Assembly (NCBI RefSeq): GCF_020181615.1
Contig: NZ_CP084029.1
Coordinates: 1,779,875 to 1,843,874, forward strand
Reading direction: 5' to 3'
Origin: [Mycobacterium] crassicus
Lineage (GTDB): Bacteria; Actinomycetota; Actinomycetes; Mycobacteriales; Mycobacteriaceae
Length of the DNA stretch: 64,000 bases
Shown: positions 51,998 through 63,113 of the stretch, piece by piece
Position numbering within the stretch: position 1 is the stretch's first letter
Layout: each line of letters opens with the position of its first letter
Notes under the pieces: model-generated
Databases searched by the model: none
The model's input: the letters and a program-made list of their open reading frames with translations, nothing else
What the model was told of the DNA's origin: nothing
Made by a program: the position numbers and the translations under genes

Positions 51998-52885
51998 ATG
52001 GTGTTGAACCGGGCTGGGCGCAGGAGTACGTTCCCGCAGCTGCCCGCGGCACCCGACGACTATCCGGTGTTCCCGGACAAGTCCACCTGGCCGGTGGTCT
52101 TTCCGCAGCTGCCGTCTCCGCCGGGCGGCGGCCCGTGCCGTCCGCCGCAGCACACCTCCAAGGCGGTCGCTCCGCAGATTCCGGCCGAGGCGCTGCCCAA
52201 TCACGTCGCCGTGGTGATGGACGGCAACGGCCGTTGGGCTACTCAGCGCGGCCTGGGTCGCACCGAGGGGCACAAGATGGGCGAGGCGGTGTTGATCGAC
52301 ATCACCTGCGGTGCCATCGAACTCGGCATCAAGTGGCTGACCGTGTACGCGTTCTCCACCGAGAACTGGAAGCGCTCCGCCGAGGAGGTCCGGTTCCTGA
52401 TGGGGTTCAACCGCGAGGTGGTGCGCCGCCGCCGGGAGAACCTCAACGCGATGGGTGTGCGGATGCGCTGGGTGGGCTCGCGGCCGAAGATGTGGCGCAG
52501 CGTCATCAAGGAATTCGAGATCGCTGAGGACATGACCGTCGGCAACGACGTCATCACCATCAACTACTGCGTCAACTACGGGGGGCGCACCGAGATCGTC
52601 GAAGCCGCACAGGCGATCGCCGCGGAAGCCGTTGCGGGCAAACTCAATCCGAACCGGATCAACGAGGCCACCGTCGCGCGGCATCTGCACCGGCCCGACA
52701 TGCCCGACGTCGACCTGTTGATCCGAACCTCCGGCGAGCAACGGTCGTCCAACTTCATGTTGTGGCAGGCGGCCTACGCCGAGTTCATCTTCCAAGAGAA
52801 GCTCTGGCCGGATTACGACCGCCGCGACCTGTGGGAGGCCTGCGAGCAGTACGCCTCGCGGCAACGCCGGTTCGGAACGGCGTGA
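51998..52885 (+). CDS. uppS: Decaprenyl diphosphate synthase (UppS)
   Basis: A 295-residue cis-prenyltransferase, essentially the length I recall for M. tuberculosis Rv2361c. It has the same Pro-rich N-terminal tail ([17 protein letters not shown]). The catalytic Asp is in [14 protein letters not shown] (Asp75); [19 protein letters not shown] and [16 protein letters not shown] are all conserved. It makes the C50 lipid carrier for peptidoglycan and arabinogalactan assembly. ATG 51998 fits that N terminus; ATG 51989 would add three residues. The stop overlaps the next start. Confidence 0.95.
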   Translation: MVLNRAGRRSTFPQLPAAPDDYPVFPDKSTWPVVFPQLPSPPGGGPCRPPQHTSKAVAPQIPAEALPNHVAVVMDGNGRWATQRGLGRTEGHKMGEAVLIDITCGAIELGIKWLTVYAFSTENWKRSAEEVRFLMGFNREVVRRRRENLNAMGVRMRWVGSRPKMWRSVIKEFEIAEDMTVGNDVITINYCVNYGGRTEIVEAAQAIAAEAVAGKLNPNRINEATVARHLHRPDMPDVDLLIRTSGEQRSSNFMLWQAAYAEFIFQEKLWPDYDRRDLWEACEQYASRQRRFGTA

Positions 52886-53274
52886 TGGCCGAGCTGGCCG
52901 ATCGTCTCGCCACGGTGCTCACCGCCGTGCTGCCGACCGACGTCGAACCGGACGGTGCGCTGACCGTTCGCCACGAGGGCACGTTGGCGTCCTTGCGGGT
53001 GGTGCCGGTGGCCGACAACCTCGAGTTGGTGTCGTTCACCCAGATCCTGGCCTGGGACCTGCCGTTGACCAAGAAGCTCCGGGCGGGGGCTGCCGAGCAG
53101 GCGCACCTGAGCCAGCTGGGAACGGTCACCCTGGTCGAGAAGGATGACAAGTCCGCAGATGTGATGCTGCGCTACAACTTTCCCGGTTCGGGGCTGGCCG
53201 ACGATGCACTGTGCACGTTGGTCCTGTTGGTTCTGACCAAGGGTGTGGACATCCGCGACGCGCTGATCGGCTGA
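52885..53274 (+). CDS. Conserved hypothetical (Rv2360c-like)
   Basis: A 129-residue protein that starts one base inside the uppS stop (GTGATG; GTG 52882 is the alternative start). It has [37 protein letters not shown] and a C-terminal LCTLVLLVLTKGVDIRDALI. It has no signal peptide or recognised motif. The position after uppS matches the conserved Rv2360c of M. tuberculosis, hence the call; function unknown. Coupling to uppS suggests a role in envelope lipid synthesis at most. Confidence 0.7.
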   Translation: MAELADRLATVLTAVLPTDVEPDGALTVRHEGTLASLRVVPVADNLELVSFTQILAWDLPLTKKLRAGAAEQAHLSQLGTVTLVEKDDKSADVMLRYNFPGSGLADDALCTLVLLVLTKGVDIRDALIG

Positions 53275-53283
53275 CGACTTCCG

Positions 53284-53312
53284 TTGACGGCCCCGTCCCT
53301 GGGTATTAGCTT
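53284..53312 (+). promoter_or_regulatory. Putative promoter of first PGRS gene
   Basis: TTGACG (53284-53289) and TAGCTT (53307-53312) are spaced 17 bp apart, a good SigA-type pair, 57 bp before the chosen GTG of the PGRS gene. Confidence 0.45.
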
Positions 53313-53368
53313 AATTTGAACTGAGTTTGCTGGTCTGCCCCAATGGCGGGGTCGATTGGGGGTTCGAT

Positions 53369-56300
53369 GTGGCTTGCAGGCGCCGCGGCGGGCACGGGTT
53401 CGCCACAGCGTTCGGAACTGTGCTGGCGCTCGGCCTGGCGCCCCTTGCGGCTCCGCCCGCGCGAGCGGACTACATCGAAACCGATTGGCTGCATTACCTG
53501 TTGGACCCCGAGCCCGCGCCGGCGGTTGCATTCGACTTCGTCGATCTGAGTCAACTGTTCGACCAGTGGATCTACGCCCCGCTGCACGCCGGGATCGAGG
53601 ACTGGATCAACAGCGCCGCCGGCCAGCAGATCGGTGATGCACTCAACACTTTGCTCGGGAGCTATGCGATCGGCGATGGCGCGCCCGGCACCGCCGGTCA
53701 CATCGACGGATTCGCAGGCGGCTGGCTACTCGGTGACGGCGGCGCCGGAATTGACGGCGGCAAAGGTGGCGATGCCGGGATCTTCGGCAACGGCGGGGCG
53801 GGCGGCGCCGGGACGCTCGGTATGGCCGGCGGGGATGGCGGCGCCGGCGGCTGGTTGTTCGGCAGGGGCGGCGATGGAGGCGACGGCGGCACCGGGATCG
53901 CCGGAGTCGACGGCACAGCGGGGATCAACGCCGCCGGCGACGACGGTACCCACGGCGGCAATGGCGGAGCCGGCGGCAACGGTGGCACGGGTGGGTTGCT
54001 GTTCGGGATCGGCGGCCGTGGTGGTTTCGGTGGTGCTGCCGGATTCGGAGGCAACGGCGGCGCCGGTGCCGACGGTGTCGCCGGGCATGTTGATGGCTGG
54101 TCGGGCGGCGCAGGCGGCAATGCCGGCGTGGCCGGCGCTGGCGGGCGCGGCGGTATCTCCGGCGTGTTCGGGGCAGCCGGAGCGGCCGGCGCGGCCGGGG
54201 ATGCGGTGACCAAGATCAGCGGCAGTGGCGGCGCCGGCGGCAACGGCATGGACGCCGACGTGCCTGGGGCGGCGGGGGGCAACGGTGGTGCCGGCGGCGC
54301 AGGCGGCGATCACGGCGACGGTGGTGCCGGCGGCGACGGCGGCCGCGGTACTACCGGGGCGGATGGATCCGATGCCGCAGTTACCGCGACCGACGGCGGC
54401 GACGGCGCGGAAGGCCACGGCGGTCAGACCGGTGGCGCCGGCGGTGACGGGGGCGCTGGCGGGTCCGGGGGCGCGATCGCCGGCAATGGTGGAGTCGGCG
54501 GCCGCGGTGGTGACGGCGGCAGCGGCGGCGCAGGTGGGGTCGGTGGCGACGGCGGCGACGGGGTCTTCGGGGGCAACGGCGGCAATGCCGGTCTGGGCGG
54601 GGCCGGCGGTGACGGCGGTTCCGGTGGCCGGGGCGGCGACGGCGGTGCTGCCGCACACGGGTTGGCGGGCGTCAACGGCGATGGCGGAAACGGCGGTGCC
54701 GGTGGGGATTCCGGCGCTGGCGGCAACGGCGGTGACGGTGCCGACGGCACCGCGGCACACCGCGCCGGAGGCAACGGTGGTGACGGCGCCGACCCGGGCG
54801 GGATCGGGGCCGGCGGCGCCGCGGGAGTGGCGGGAACGGGTGGGCTGGCGGGCACCGGTAGTGCCGGTGCGGCCGGTGTCGCCGGGTTGATGGCCACCGG
54901 CGGCGGCAACGGCGGCATCGGCGGACACGGCTACGACCTTTCCGGGGCGGGTTCGGTGACCAGGCTCGCCGTCTTGGCCTCGGGTGGTGCCCAGACCGGG
55001 GGCGCCGGTGGCCTCGGCGGCAATGCCGCCCTGCTCAACGGGGTGGGCGGGGCCGGGGGTGACGGCGGCAACGGTGGTGCCGGAGGCGTGGGGGGAAGCG
55101 GCGGCTATCAGGGCGGAGCCGGCGGCAAGGGCGGCGATGGCGGAGCCGGTGGCGCCGGCGGGGCGGGCAGCCAGACCGGCGCCGCCGGCATCGGTGGCAG
55201 CGGCGGCAACGGCGGTGCCGGCGGGGCCGGCGGGAACTGCCTCGACCTGCCGGGTGCCGATTGCGCCGGCGGGATCGGAGCCGGCGGCCAGGGCGGTGCG
55301 GGCGGTGCGGCTGGAGCGGGTGGCGTGGGTGCGGTCGGCACGGCCGGTGTGTTGACCGTCAACGGCGGCGCCGGGGGAGCCGGAACCAACGGCGGCGTCG
55401 GCGGCCAGGGCGGTGCCGGAGGCCGCGGCGGTGATGCCGGCACCAACTTCGCTACCGGCGCGGTCGGCGTCAACGGCAATGGGGGTGCCGGGGGTGCCGG
55501 CGGCGTCGCAGGCGCGGGCGGCAACGGCGGTGTCGGTGCGGACAACACCACCGGGGTCAACGGCGGGATCGGCGGTGCGGGTGGCCGCGGCGGCGACGCG
55601 GGAAGTGGTGGTGGCGGTGGTTCCGGCGGTGCGGCCGGCGGCACCGCGGGCGGTGGGGGCGTTGCCGGCGGCGACGGTGCTGCCGGTGGGCGACCGGGCG
55701 GGCACAGCGGCGACGGCGGCAACGGCGGACGCGGCTACGACCAGCCCGCTGGTGCGAACAACGGTCTCGCCGGAGGGCAGGGCGGCCGCGGCGGCGACGG
55801 CGGCAATATCGGCAACGGCGGACGAGGCGGCGCCGGGGGGAATGGCGGGCAGGGGACCACGGGGCAGAACCCGACATCGTTCGGAACAGCCTCTGGTGGA
55901 AAGGCCGGTTCGAGCCAAACGGCTCTCAGTTCCGCTGGCCACGGTGGTCAGGGTTCCAATGGCAGCACCACGGTCCTCCAGATCGGTGGGACCGGCGGAA
56001 CCGGGGGCAGCGCCGGCGGATTGCTCGGTGTGGGGGTCAACACGGGGGGCAACGGGGGCAATGGCGGCAACGGCAGCCCCGGCGTCGCGGGTGCACCGAC
56101 CGGAACCGGCGCGCCCGGCGGAGTCGGCGGGACCGGCGGCGCCTCCACCGTCGCGCTGCTGGGCCTGCTCAGCACCGTTACCGGCGGGAACGGTGGTCAG
56201 GGCGGCGCCGGCGGTATCGGTGCCACCGGGGGGATAGGCGGTGTCGGTGGTGTCGGTGGTGCCGGCGGTGCCGGTGGGTCGATCTCCGGTGATGGTGGCG

Positions 56301-56836
56301 CCGGCGGTCTCGGCGGTGCCGGTGGTCGAGGGGGTACCGGCGCCGTAGGCCTGCTGGGCGGAGCCGGCGGAGTCGGTGGCCAGGCCTCCGGCACGTTGAA
56401 CGTCGGCACCACGACCGGCGGCAACGGCGGGGTCGGCGGGACGGGCGGAGTCGGTGGCACCGGCGGACTCGGCGGTGCCGGTGGTCAGGGCGGTGCCGCG
56501 GGAACAGCGCTGCACGGAACGGCGGGCACCGCCGGCAATGGTGGAGTCGGGGGTACCGCCGGCACCGGTGGCACCGGTGGCGCGGGCGGAGCCGGTGGCA
56601 ACGGCGGCCGTGGCGAGTCGACGACCGGTGTGCTGCTGGGCCTGGATTCGCAAGGCGCGGGTGGAAGCGGGGGCGGCGGCGGCGGCGGTGGTGCGGCCGG
56701 GACCGCGGGCTCCGGCGGCGCTGCCGGCACCGGGGGCGGGGGGACGGCCGGCGGAACTGGCGGCGTCGGGCAGCAAGGCCTGACCGGCGGTACCGGCGCG
56801 AAGGGCTGCATCGGCGGAGTCACACCGCCCTGCTAA
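53369..56836 (+). CDS. PGRS-repeat protein with signal peptide, no PE domain (1)
   Basis: A ~1155-residue protein. The start GTG 53369 is chosen for its upstream GGGGG and because it gives a clean signal peptide ([20 protein letters not shown], cleavage near ARA-DY); TTG 53327 would add 14 residues. A ~75-residue domain ([20 protein letters not shown], then [14 protein letters not shown]) leads into ~1000 residues of GGA/GGX PGRS repeats ending ~[10 protein letters not shown]. Classical PE_PGRS proteins begin with a ~95-residue PE domain with a YxxxD/E export signal; none is present here, so Sec or Tat export is inferred. It is inserted between the Rv2360c-like gene and furB. The sequence is low-complexity and assembly-sensitive. 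Confidence 0.8.
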   Translation: MACRRRGGHGFATAFGTVLALGLAPLAAPPARADYIETDWLHYLLDPEPAPAVAFDFVDLSQLFDQWIYAPLHAGIEDWINSAAGQQIGDALNTLLGSYAIGDGAPGTAGHIDGFAGGWLLGDGGAGIDGGKGGDAGIFGNGGAGGAGTLGMAGGDGGAGGWLFGRGGDGGDGGTGIAGVDGTAGINAAGDDGTHGGNGGAGGNGGTGGLLFGIGGRGGFGGAAGFGGNGGAGADGVAGHVDGWSGGAGGNAGVAGAGGRGGISGVFGAAGAAGAAGDAVTKISGSGGAGGNGMDADVPGAAGGNGGAGGAGGDHGDGGAGGDGGRGTTGADGSDAAVTATDGGDGAEGHGGQTGGAGGDGGAGGSGGAIAGNGGVGGRGGDGGSGGAGGVGGDGGDGVFGGNGGNAGLGGAGGDGGSGGRGGDGGAAAHGLAGVNGDGGNGGAGGDSGAGGNGGDGADGTAAHRAGGNGGDGADPGGIGAGGAAGVAGTGGLAGTGSAGAAGVAGLMATGGGNGGIGGHGYDLSGAGSVTRLAVLASGGAQTGGAGGLGGNAALLNGVGGAGGDGGNGGAGGVGGSGGYQGGAGGKGGDGGAGGAGGAGSQTGAAGIGGSGGNGGAGGAGGNCLDLPGADCAGGIGAGGQGGAGGAAGAGGVGAVGTAGVLTVNGGAGGAGTNGGVGGQGGAGGRGGDAGTNFATGAVGVNGNGGAGGAGGVAGAGGNGGVGADNTTGVNGGIGGAGGRGGDAGSGGGGGSGGAAGGTAGGGGVAGGDGAAGGRPGGHSGDGGNGGRGYDQPAGANNGLAGGQGGRGGDGGNIGNGGRGGAGGNGGQGTTGQNPTSFGTASGGKAGSSQTALSSAGHGGQGSNGSTTVLQIGGTGGTGGSAGGLLGVGVNTGGNGGNGGNGSPGVAGAPTGTGAPGGVGGTGGASTVALLGLLSTVTGGNGGQGGAGGIGATGGIGGVGGVGGAGGAGGSISGDGGAGGLGGAGGRGGTGAVGLLGGAGGVGGQASGTLNVGTTTGGNGGVGGTGGVGGTGGLGGAGGQGGAAGTALHGTAGTAGNGGVGGTAGTGGTGGAGGAGGNGGRGESTTGVLLGLDSQGAGGSGGGGGGGGAAGTAGSGGAAGTGGGGTAGGTGGVGQQGLTGGTGAKGCIGGVTPPC
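53730..56818 (+). repeat. PGRS (GGX-GGX) coding repeat tract
   Basis: Continuous degenerate 9-bp-type units (GGCGGCGCC, GGCAACGGC, GGTGCCGGT and variants) encode Gly-Gly-Ala, Gly-Asn-Gly and similar triplets. Non-repeat islands such as [15 protein letters not shown] (from ~54925) and [15 protein letters not shown] (from ~55730) interrupt it. Confidence 0.9.
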
Positions 56837-56909
56837 GGGTGGCCACCAGGCTGCTACCGAGCCGGGCCGGCGGGCGAGACACCTACGACGAAGCAAAAAG
56901 CTGAAAAAA

Positions 56910-56925
56910 TGTGAACAAATTCACA
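56910..56925. promoter_or_regulatory. CRP-type binding site
   Basis: TGTGAACAAATTCACA is a perfect TGTGA-N6-TCACA palindrome, the consensus of cAMP receptor protein sites (Rv3676-type in mycobacteria). It lies in the 189-bp AT-rich gap before the second PGRS gene, centred ~50 bp upstream of the inferred transcription start. Confidence 0.65.
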
Positions 56926-56933
56926 GATTTTCC

Positions 56934-56961
56934 TTGATTTAACGCTCCGGAATCATAAACT
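56934..56961 (+). promoter_or_regulatory. Putative promoter of second PGRS gene
   Basis: TTGATT (56934-56939) and TAAACT (56956-56961) are 16 bp apart, just downstream of the CRP-type palindrome. The ATG is 64 bp further, preceded by TAGGAG (57013-57018). Confidence 0.45.
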
Positions 56962-57025
56962 CAAGCCCGGGTGAGGAATAAATGGATCGCTATACCGAAC
57001 TGGGGCGCCGGATAGGAGACACTTC

Positions 57026-60000
57026 ATGGTTGGTGGGCGTCGTGTCGCGGGACAGCAAGTTGCACCCCGAACCTCGACGCGTCAGCGTCGTCGACTGCTG
57101 GGTGCCGGAACCGCCGTTGGAGCGTTCCTGACGTTCGGAATGAGCCCGCTGGCCAGCGCGCCGCCGGCGCACGCCGACCTGGATTTCAGCTGGCTGACCG
57201 AGTTGTTCGGCACGGGACTTGCGCCTGAAGCCGACGCCGGCCCCTCGACCGGTGCGTTTGACCTGCAGGACTGGTTCAATTCGGCGACGTGGGTCGAACA
57301 ACTACCCGGCCTGGCCGCCAGTTCTCCAGCCGGATGGGGCTCGACGGACTGGACCGCGCTCGTCGACCAATGGATCTACACGCCGTTGCACGACGGCCTC
57401 CAGACCTGGATCAACAGTCCGTTCGGCATCCAGGTCGACACCGCGATCAACTCCTTGCTGGGGTCCTTCGTGATCGGCAACGGCGCTGCCGGTGATGCGA
57501 TCAACCCCGACGGCGGCGCGGGTGGCTGGCTGTTCGGCGACGGCGGAGCCGGCTATGACGGCGGTGCCGGCGGTGCCGGCGGTACTGCGGGCGGCGCCGG
57601 CGGCGACGCGGGCTGGTTCGGCAACGGCGGGGCCGGGGGCGACAGCGGTGGCGGCTTCACCGGCGGTGGCGGCGGAGCCGGCGGGTCGTTCATGGGCGTC
57701 GGGGGCAACGGGGGCGCCGGCGGCGACGGCGGGGCGGGTGCCTCCGGAGGCAACGGTGGCGCCGGTGGCGCCGGAATCGGTTGGCTGTTCGGCAACGGTG
57801 GCGCCGGTGGCCTCGGCGGTGACGGCGGACTGGGCAGCGCGGGAGTAGCAGGCGCCCAAGGCATCTGGTCGGCGGCCGGCGGTGCGGGCGGGCTGGGCGG
57901 CGTCGGTGGCAGCGGCGGTGCCGGCGGCAACGGCGGAGCGGGCGGCTCCAGTTCAGCCCTGCTGTTCGGTGATGGCGGCCGGGGCGGTAGTGCCGGCAAT
58001 GGTGCAACCGGCGGCAACGGCGGCGTCGGTGGGCTGGGCGCGACCGGTGACTTCGCTGCTCATGCCACCGGTGCCGGCGGTGATGGCGGCGATGGTGGTA
58101 ACGGCGGCGGCGGTGGCGCCGGCGGTCTGGCGGGTGCCGGTGGCCAGGGCGCCCACTTCGGCAGTGCGGGACTGGTCGGCGTGGGCGGTAACGGCGGGGC
58201 CGGTGGTGACTCCGGTGCCGCTGGTGACGGCGGTGCCGGAGCCGCTGGTACGGCGGATCACCTCAACGGTGGTGCCGGCGGCAACGGCGGCGAAGTCGGC
58301 AAGGCCGGTGCCGGTGGGCTGGGAGCCGTCGGGGTGGCCGCCACCGGACGGGCAGCCACCAGCGGTGGTGACGGTGGTGACGGTGGAGCGGGTTGGATGT
58401 CGACCACCTCCGCCGTCGACGGAGGTGCCGGTGGCGCCGGTGGCAATGGCGGCAGCTACGGCAACGGCGGAAACGGTGGTGCCGGTGGAGCCGGAGCATC
58501 CGGTGACGACGGCGGCGCCGGAACAGCAGCGACATCGGCCGGGCAGCTCAGCACCGCAGGCGAAGCCGGTCGCGCCGGCAGCAACGGTGGGGCCGGCGGG
58601 AACGGCGGGCTGGGCGGATCGATCGCCGGTGACGGTGGTGAAGGCGGGGCCGGCGGTGCGGGCGGCGCCGGCGGACGCGGCGGGCTGGGCGGCGACGGCT
58701 ACGACGCCGCCACCGATGCTCATGCCGCCGGTGGCGCCGATGGTGGTGACGCAGCACTCGGTGGCAACGGTGGTCAGGGCGGTAACGGCGGTGCGGGCGG
58801 GTCCGGTGGCGGTGTGGCTGCCGGCGGTTCGGGCAGTGCCGGGGTCAATGGTGATGGCGGCGCCGGGGGCGCCGGCGGTGACGCGGGTTCCGGTGGTAAC
58901 GGCGGCGATGCTGCCAACGGCACTGCCGGCCACGTCGATGGTGGTAACGGCGGTGCTGGGGCCAATGCCGGAGTGGCCGGCGCCGGCGGTCAGGGGGGCG
59001 CGGCCGGTGCCGGCGGTTCGGCCGGCACCGGCGTGGCCGGTGTAGATGGGGCCGGCGGCGTCAAGGGGTTGCTGGGTGGGAACGGGGGCGACGGCGGGAA
59101 CGGCTTCAATCAGACCCCGGTGGTGCCACAGGGTGGCTTCGCCGGGCTGGCGGCTACCACGTCCGACGCCCGGACCGGCCTGGCCGGCGGCAACGGCGGG
59201 TTGGGCGGCGCGGCCGCCTTCGACGCCGGGGTCGGCGGCAACGGCGGCGACGGTGGTTCCGGTGGTTCCGGTGGCGCCGGCGGGTCCGGCGGCTGGGAGG
59301 CAGGTAACGGCGGCACCGGCGGCAATGGTGGCAGGGGCGGCGCCGGCGGAGAGGGCAGCTCGATTGCCGCCGGTGGCCAGGGCGGCGCGGGCGGTGCTGG
59401 CGGCAATGGCGGCGCCGGCGGCACCTGGACCGGCGATCAATCCAGTCTCGACGCCGGCGCGCCGGGCACCGCCGGAAACGGTGGGAATGCCGGCCAGGGC
59501 GGCCAGGGCGGTCAGGGCGGTGTGGGCTATATCGGTCAGCAGGGCGTGCTGGCCACCAACAACGGTGACGGCGAGGCCGGCGGGCAGGCCGGCGACGGCG
59601 GTCGGGGCGGCGCGGGCGGCACCGGCGGCAACGCCGGCACCGGCGCCTACGGCACGGTGGGAATCAACGGCAATGGTGGCGGGGGAGGCCAGGGCGGCAA
59701 CGGTGGTACCGCCGGTTCCGGCGGTCTGGGCGCAATCGGTGATGCCACCCTGGCGGTCAACCAGGGTGCCGGTGGCAGCGGCGGGGCGGCCGGAAGTGCC
59801 GGGGTGGGCGGTCGTGGCGGTGACGGTGGCGCCGGTGGTTCGACCGCCGGCGGCAGCGCCGGCAACAACGGCTCCGGCGGCAAGGGTGGTGACGGTGGTG
59901 CCGGCGCGGCCGGTGGCGATGGCGGAGGCGGAGCGGAGGGGCTGGTCGGGGTTGCGGGCTCGAACGGTGACCTCGGCGCCGGCGGCGACGGTGGTGATGG

Positions 60001-63000
60001 CGGCAACTCGGCGCAGGGCGGGGCCGCCGGCCTCGGCGGAAATGCCGGCACCGGTGGCACCGGCACCGCCGGCACGGCCGGCGGATCCGGCGGTGCCGGT
60101 CAGAACCTTGTGGTGGCGGCGGGTAACGGCGGCGCCGGTGGCGCGGGTTATGACCCGATGGCGGCCGGGGCGTCGGCTGGGACCGATGGTGGCAACGGTG
60201 GTGCTGGCGGTAACGGCGGCAACATCGGTGCTGGTGGGCGAGGTGGCAACGGGGGCTCGGGCATCGCGGGGGCCGATAATTCCGGGTCCACGGGTGGTGC
60301 CGGTGTGGGCGGTGTCGACGGTCTGGCCGGTGGTAGCGGTGGTGCCGGTGGTAACGGTGGCGTCGGCGGTAATGGTGGTTCGATTTCGGGTGCTGCCGGT
60401 AGTGGCGGTACGGCCGGTAGTGGCGCCAATGGTGGTGGTGGCGGTGCTGGGGTCAACGGCACGGCGGGCGCTATCGGCGGTACTGCTGGGACGACGCTCG
60501 GCAATGGTGGTGCCGGCACTGTCGGTGGTGTGGGTGGTCGGGGCGGTAGCGGTGGTGCCGGCGGTAATGGTGGCGCGGCGGGCAGTGCCACGAACGGGGC
60601 GGCTGGTTCGGTGGGCGCCAACGGTACGGGTGGTTCCGGTGGCGAGGGTGGTGCTGGCGGTAATGCCGGTGCTGGTGGTGTCGGTGCGCTGGGGGTGGCC
60701 GGGATTGCTGGTGGCGGGGACGCTGGTGCGGCGCTCGGTGGTGGTGGCAACGGTGGTGCGGCGGGCATCGCCGGTGTTGGTGGCGCGGGCGGTAGTGGTG
60801 GTGCGGGTGGTTCGACTGCGGGTGCTGCTGCGGGTGCTGACGGTGCTGGTGGGCATGGCGGTGACGGCGGTGATGCGGCCACCGGTGGCGGCGGGGGTAA
60901 GGGTGCTGCCGGTACGGCTTCCGACGCTGGTTTTGATGGTGTTGTCGGTTCTGGTGGGCATGGCGGTAACGGTGGGAATTCGGCGATCGCTGGTGCTGGT
61001 GGTGCTGCTGGACAGAATGGGGATGGCACTACTACTGCGGGCAACGCAGGCAATGCCGGCACTGGGGTGAGCGGGCCGGCGGGTAATGGTGGTGATGGTG
61101 GCGCGGGTTATGACCCGATGGCGGCCGGGGCGTCGGCTGGGACCGATGGTGGCAACGGTGGTGCTGGTGGTAACGGCGGCAACATCGGCAAGGGCGGAGA
61201 CGGCGGCACCGGCGGCTCGGGCACCGCGGGCAGCAACGGCACGGCGGGAACGTCGACCAGCGTGAACGGCGGATCCGGTATCAGCGGCGGTTCGGGCGGC
61301 GCGGGCGGCAACGGCGGCCTCGGTGGTTCGATCTCCGGCGACGGCGGTAGAGGCGGCGCCGGCGGTAACGGTGCGGTCGGCGGTAATGCCGGCGCGGGCT
61401 ACAGCTTCGCCGGAACCACCGGCGGTACCGGTGTCAACAGCATGGATGGCCAAGCCGGCGGAAATGCCGGTGGTGTCGGGACCGGTGGCAGTGGCGGCCA
61501 TGGCGGCAGTGGCGGCGGCACCGCCGGTGGAAGCGGCTCGGCCGGAGCCAACGGTAATGGCGGCAACGCCGGAGCCGGCGGCAACGGTGCCACCGGTGGT
61601 GACGGTGGGGCCGGTGCGGTCGGGCTGGCGGGCCAGACCATTCACGGCAGCCTTGGTGGCGGCGGCAACGGCGGCACCGGTGGCAATTCGACCCAGGGCG
61701 GGTCCGCCGGCACCGCGGGTGCGGCCGGCACCGGCGGGGCGGTGGGTACCGGCAGCGGCGGCAATACGGCTACCGGTGGCGCCGGGGTGTCCGGGCCGGC
61801 CGGCAACGGTGGCGCCGGCGGCGCCGGCTATGACCCGTCAACTGGTGGTGCGCCGGCGGGGACCTCCGGTGGCAACGGTGGCGCGGGTGGTAACGGCGGC
61901 AACATCGGTAAGGGCGGCGACGGGGGCGCCGGCGGTTCGGGCACCGCGGGCACCGACAACTCCGCCAACACCTCCGGGCTGAGCGGCGGCAAGGGCGGCT
62001 CCGGCGGTAATGGCGGCCTAGGCGGCAACGGTGGCTCGATCTCCGGGGCTGCCGGGCTCGGTGGCAACGGCGGTACCGGTGCGGCCGGTGGTGGCGGCGG
62101 AACAGGAAGCGTCGGCTCGGCCGGGACATCGAGCACGGTCGCAGGCACCCAGGGCGGCGCCGGCGGTGCCGGTGGTGATGGTGGCAGCGGCGGCAACGGC
62201 GGTGCCGGCGGCAAACTGCTCGGTGGCAGCGGCGCTCAGGCGGCCACCGGCACCGGCGGTAACGCCGGGACCGGCGGGACCGGCGGCCGCGGCGGCACCG
62301 GCGGCGTCGGATACACCGGAAGCAACGGCGTCAACACCTCCACCACCACAGCCAATGGCCAATCCGGAAGCGCGGGCGGCACCGGTGGGATCGGCGGCCG
62401 GGGCGGTGCCGGCGGCAACGGCGGGAGCGGCAGCACCATCGGCACCAACGGCAATGGTGGCCAAGGCGGCCAGGGCGGGAGCGGCGGCAACGCCGGCGCC
62501 GGCGGCAACGGCGGCACCGGCCAGTCGGGCATCGCCGGTGGCGGCGACACCGGCACTGCCAAGGGTGGCGGCGGCACCGGCGGCAACGCCGGCACCGCCG
62601 GTGCGGGTGGCACCGGTGGCGCCGGCGGCGGTGGCGGCACCACCGCGGGTGCGGGCGGCATCAATGGCACCGGTGGAGTCGGTGGCATCGGCGGTAACGG
62701 AGCCCTCGCCGGTAACGGCGGCAAGGGGGCTCAGGGCGTTGCCGGGGTGGCCGGCGGCGGTGTGGGTGCCGCTACCGGCGACAACGAAGGTGCCGGCGGC
62801 AACGGCGGCAACGGCGGCACTTCGAGTTTGAAGGGCGCGGGCGGCTCCGGCGGTGCGGCCGGTACCGGTGGCGCCGGCGGCGGGGGATCCGCCGGCGGTG
62901 GCGGCGCGGCCGGTAGCAACCCGGCGCCGCTGCCGGCCGGCAACGGCGGCGACGGCGGCGATGGCTACGACCCGTCGGGCACCAACACCGGCGCCTCCGG

Positions 63001-63097
63001 TGGTAACGGTGGCAACGGCGGCAACGGCGGCAACCTCGGCAGGGGTGGTGAAGGCGGTGCCGGCGGTAGCGGTGCCAGCAACGGCTCGCCGGGCTGA
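57026..63097 (+). CDS. PGRS-repeat protein with signal peptide, no PE domain (2)
   Basis: A 2023-residue protein. The N terminus ([19 protein letters not shown], cleavage near AHA-DL) looks like a signal peptide and resembles a Tat signal (RRRLLG). A ~110-residue lead-in follows; its end ([20 protein letters not shown], then [18 protein letters not shown]) matches the lead-in of the first PGRS gene, so the two are paralogs. About 1850 residues of PGRS repeats fill the rest. Four super-modules begin GYDP and contain GGNGGNI/L-G; the chain stops soon after the fourth begins (ending ASNGSPG). No PE domain is present. A CRP-type site and a promoter precede it. A surface location is inferred. Confidence 0.82.
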   Translation: MVGGRRVAGQQVAPRTSTRQRRRLLGAGTAVGAFLTFGMSPLASAPPAHADLDFSWLTELFGTGLAPEADAGPSTGAFDLQDWFNSATWVEQLPGLAASSPAGWGSTDWTALVDQWIYTPLHDGLQTWINSPFGIQVDTAINSLLGSFVIGNGAAGDAINPDGGAGGWLFGDGGAGYDGGAGGAGGTAGGAGGDAGWFGNGGAGGDSGGGFTGGGGGAGGSFMGVGGNGGAGGDGGAGASGGNGGAGGAGIGWLFGNGGAGGLGGDGGLGSAGVAGAQGIWSAAGGAGGLGGVGGSGGAGGNGGAGGSSSALLFGDGGRGGSAGNGATGGNGGVGGLGATGDFAAHATGAGGDGGDGGNGGGGGAGGLAGAGGQGAHFGSAGLVGVGGNGGAGGDSGAAGDGGAGAAGTADHLNGGAGGNGGEVGKAGAGGLGAVGVAATGRAATSGGDGGDGGAGWMSTTSAVDGGAGGAGGNGGSYGNGGNGGAGGAGASGDDGGAGTAATSAGQLSTAGEAGRAGSNGGAGGNGGLGGSIAGDGGEGGAGGAGGAGGRGGLGGDGYDAATDAHAAGGADGGDAALGGNGGQGGNGGAGGSGGGVAAGGSGSAGVNGDGGAGGAGGDAGSGGNGGDAANGTAGHVDGGNGGAGANAGVAGAGGQGGAAGAGGSAGTGVAGVDGAGGVKGLLGGNGGDGGNGFNQTPVVPQGGFAGLAATTSDARTGLAGGNGGLGGAAAFDAGVGGNGGDGGSGGSGGAGGSGGWEAGNGGTGGNGGRGGAGGEGSSIAAGGQGGAGGAGGNGGAGGTWTGDQSSLDAGAPGTAGNGGNAGQGGQGGQGGVGYIGQQGVLATNNGDGEAGGQAGDGGRGGAGGTGGNAGTGAYGTVGINGNGGGGGQGGNGGTAGSGGLGAIGDATLAVNQGAGGSGGAAGSAGVGGRGGDGGAGGSTAGGSAGNNGSGGKGGDGGAGAAGGDGGGGAEGLVGVAGSNGDLGAGGDGGDGGNSAQGGAAGLGGNAGTGGTGTAGTAGGSGGAGQNLVVAAGNGGAGGAGYDPMAAGASAGTDGGNGGAGGNGGNIGAGGRGGNGGSGIAGADNSGSTGGAGVGGVDGLAGGSGGAGGNGGVGGNGGSISGAAGSGGTAGSGANGGGGGAGVNGTAGAIGGTAGTTLGNGGAGTVGGVGGRGGSGGAGGNGGAAGSATNGAAGSVGANGTGGSGGEGGAGGNAGAGGVGALGVAGIAGGGDAGAALGGGGNGGAAGIAGVGGAGGSGGAGGSTAGAAAGADGAGGHGGDGGDAATGGGGGKGAAGTASDAGFDGVVGSGGHGGNGGNSAIAGAGGAAGQNGDGTTTAGNAGNAGTGVSGPAGNGGDGGAGYDPMAAGASAGTDGGNGGAGGNGGNIGKGGDGGTGGSGTAGSNGTAGTSTSVNGGSGISGGSGGAGGNGGLGGSISGDGGRGGAGGNGAVGGNAGAGYSFAGTTGGTGVNSMDGQAGGNAGGVGTGGSGGHGGSGGGTAGGSGSAGANGNGGNAGAGGNGATGGDGGAGAVGLAGQTIHGSLGGGGNGGTGGNSTQGGSAGTAGAAGTGGAVGTGSGGNTATGGAGVSGPAGNGGAGGAGYDPSTGGAPAGTSGGNGGAGGNGGNIGKGGDGGAGGSGTAGTDNSANTSGLSGGKGGSGGNGGLGGNGGSISGAAGLGGNGGTGAAGGGGGTGSVGSAGTSSTVAGTQGGAGGAGGDGGSGGNGGAGGKLLGGSGAQAATGTGGNAGTGGTGGRGGTGGVGYTGSNGVNTSTTTANGQSGSAGGTGGIGGRGGAGGNGGSGSTIGTNGNGGQGGQGGSGGNAGAGGNGGTGQSGIAGGGDTGTAKGGGGTGGNAGTAGAGGTGGAGGGGGTTAGAGGINGTGGVGGIGGNGALAGNGGKGAQGVAGVAGGGVGAATGDNEGAGGNGGNGGTSSLKGAGGSGGAAGTGGAGGGGSAGGGGAAGSNPAPLPAGNGGDGGDGYDPSGTNTGASGGNGGNGGNGGNLGRGGEGGAGGSGASNGSPG
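60137..60228 (+). repeat. Long direct repeat copy A (92 bp)
   Basis: Identical to 61097-61188 except at one position (C at 60208, T at 61168). The 91/92 identity exceeds the background similarity of PGRS units and marks a recent duplication or gene conversion. Confidence 0.85.
61097..61188 (+). repeat. Long direct repeat copy B (92 bp)
   Basis: Second copy of the 92-bp direct repeat, 960 bp (320 codons, in frame) after copy A. Recombination between the copies would delete or add one in-frame module. Confidence 0.85.
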
Positions 63098-63113
63098 CCC
63101 GGCGGGGCCGGGG

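Larger units (their letters stand above)
57510..63090 (+). repeat. PGRS coding repeat tract with higher-order modules
   Basis: Continuous GGX coding units. Modules starting with a Tyr-Asp-Pro codon string occur near 60139, 61099, 61819 and 62961, spaced 960, 720 and 1142 bp. Between about 60330 and 61070 Gly is mostly GGT, whereas flanking parts favour GGC, pointing to mosaic origin. Confidence 0.85.

Noticed and set aside
53369..56836. Calling the first PGRS protein a PE_PGRS
   Set aside because: No PE domain (no ~95-residue helical pair with Pro-Glu near the start and YxxxD/E); the N terminus is a signal peptide.
53726..61645. Very long minus-strand open frames (over 1000 codons) opposite both PGRS genes
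   Set aside because: The complement of GGC/GGT repeats encodes Ala/Thr/Pro strings without stops. There are no starts with ribosome-binding sites, and the plus strand gives signal peptides and PGRS domains.
57510..63090. CRISPR-like array
   Set aside because: Repeats are coding, degenerate 9-bp multiples with no fixed repeat/spacer alternation and no cas genes nearby.
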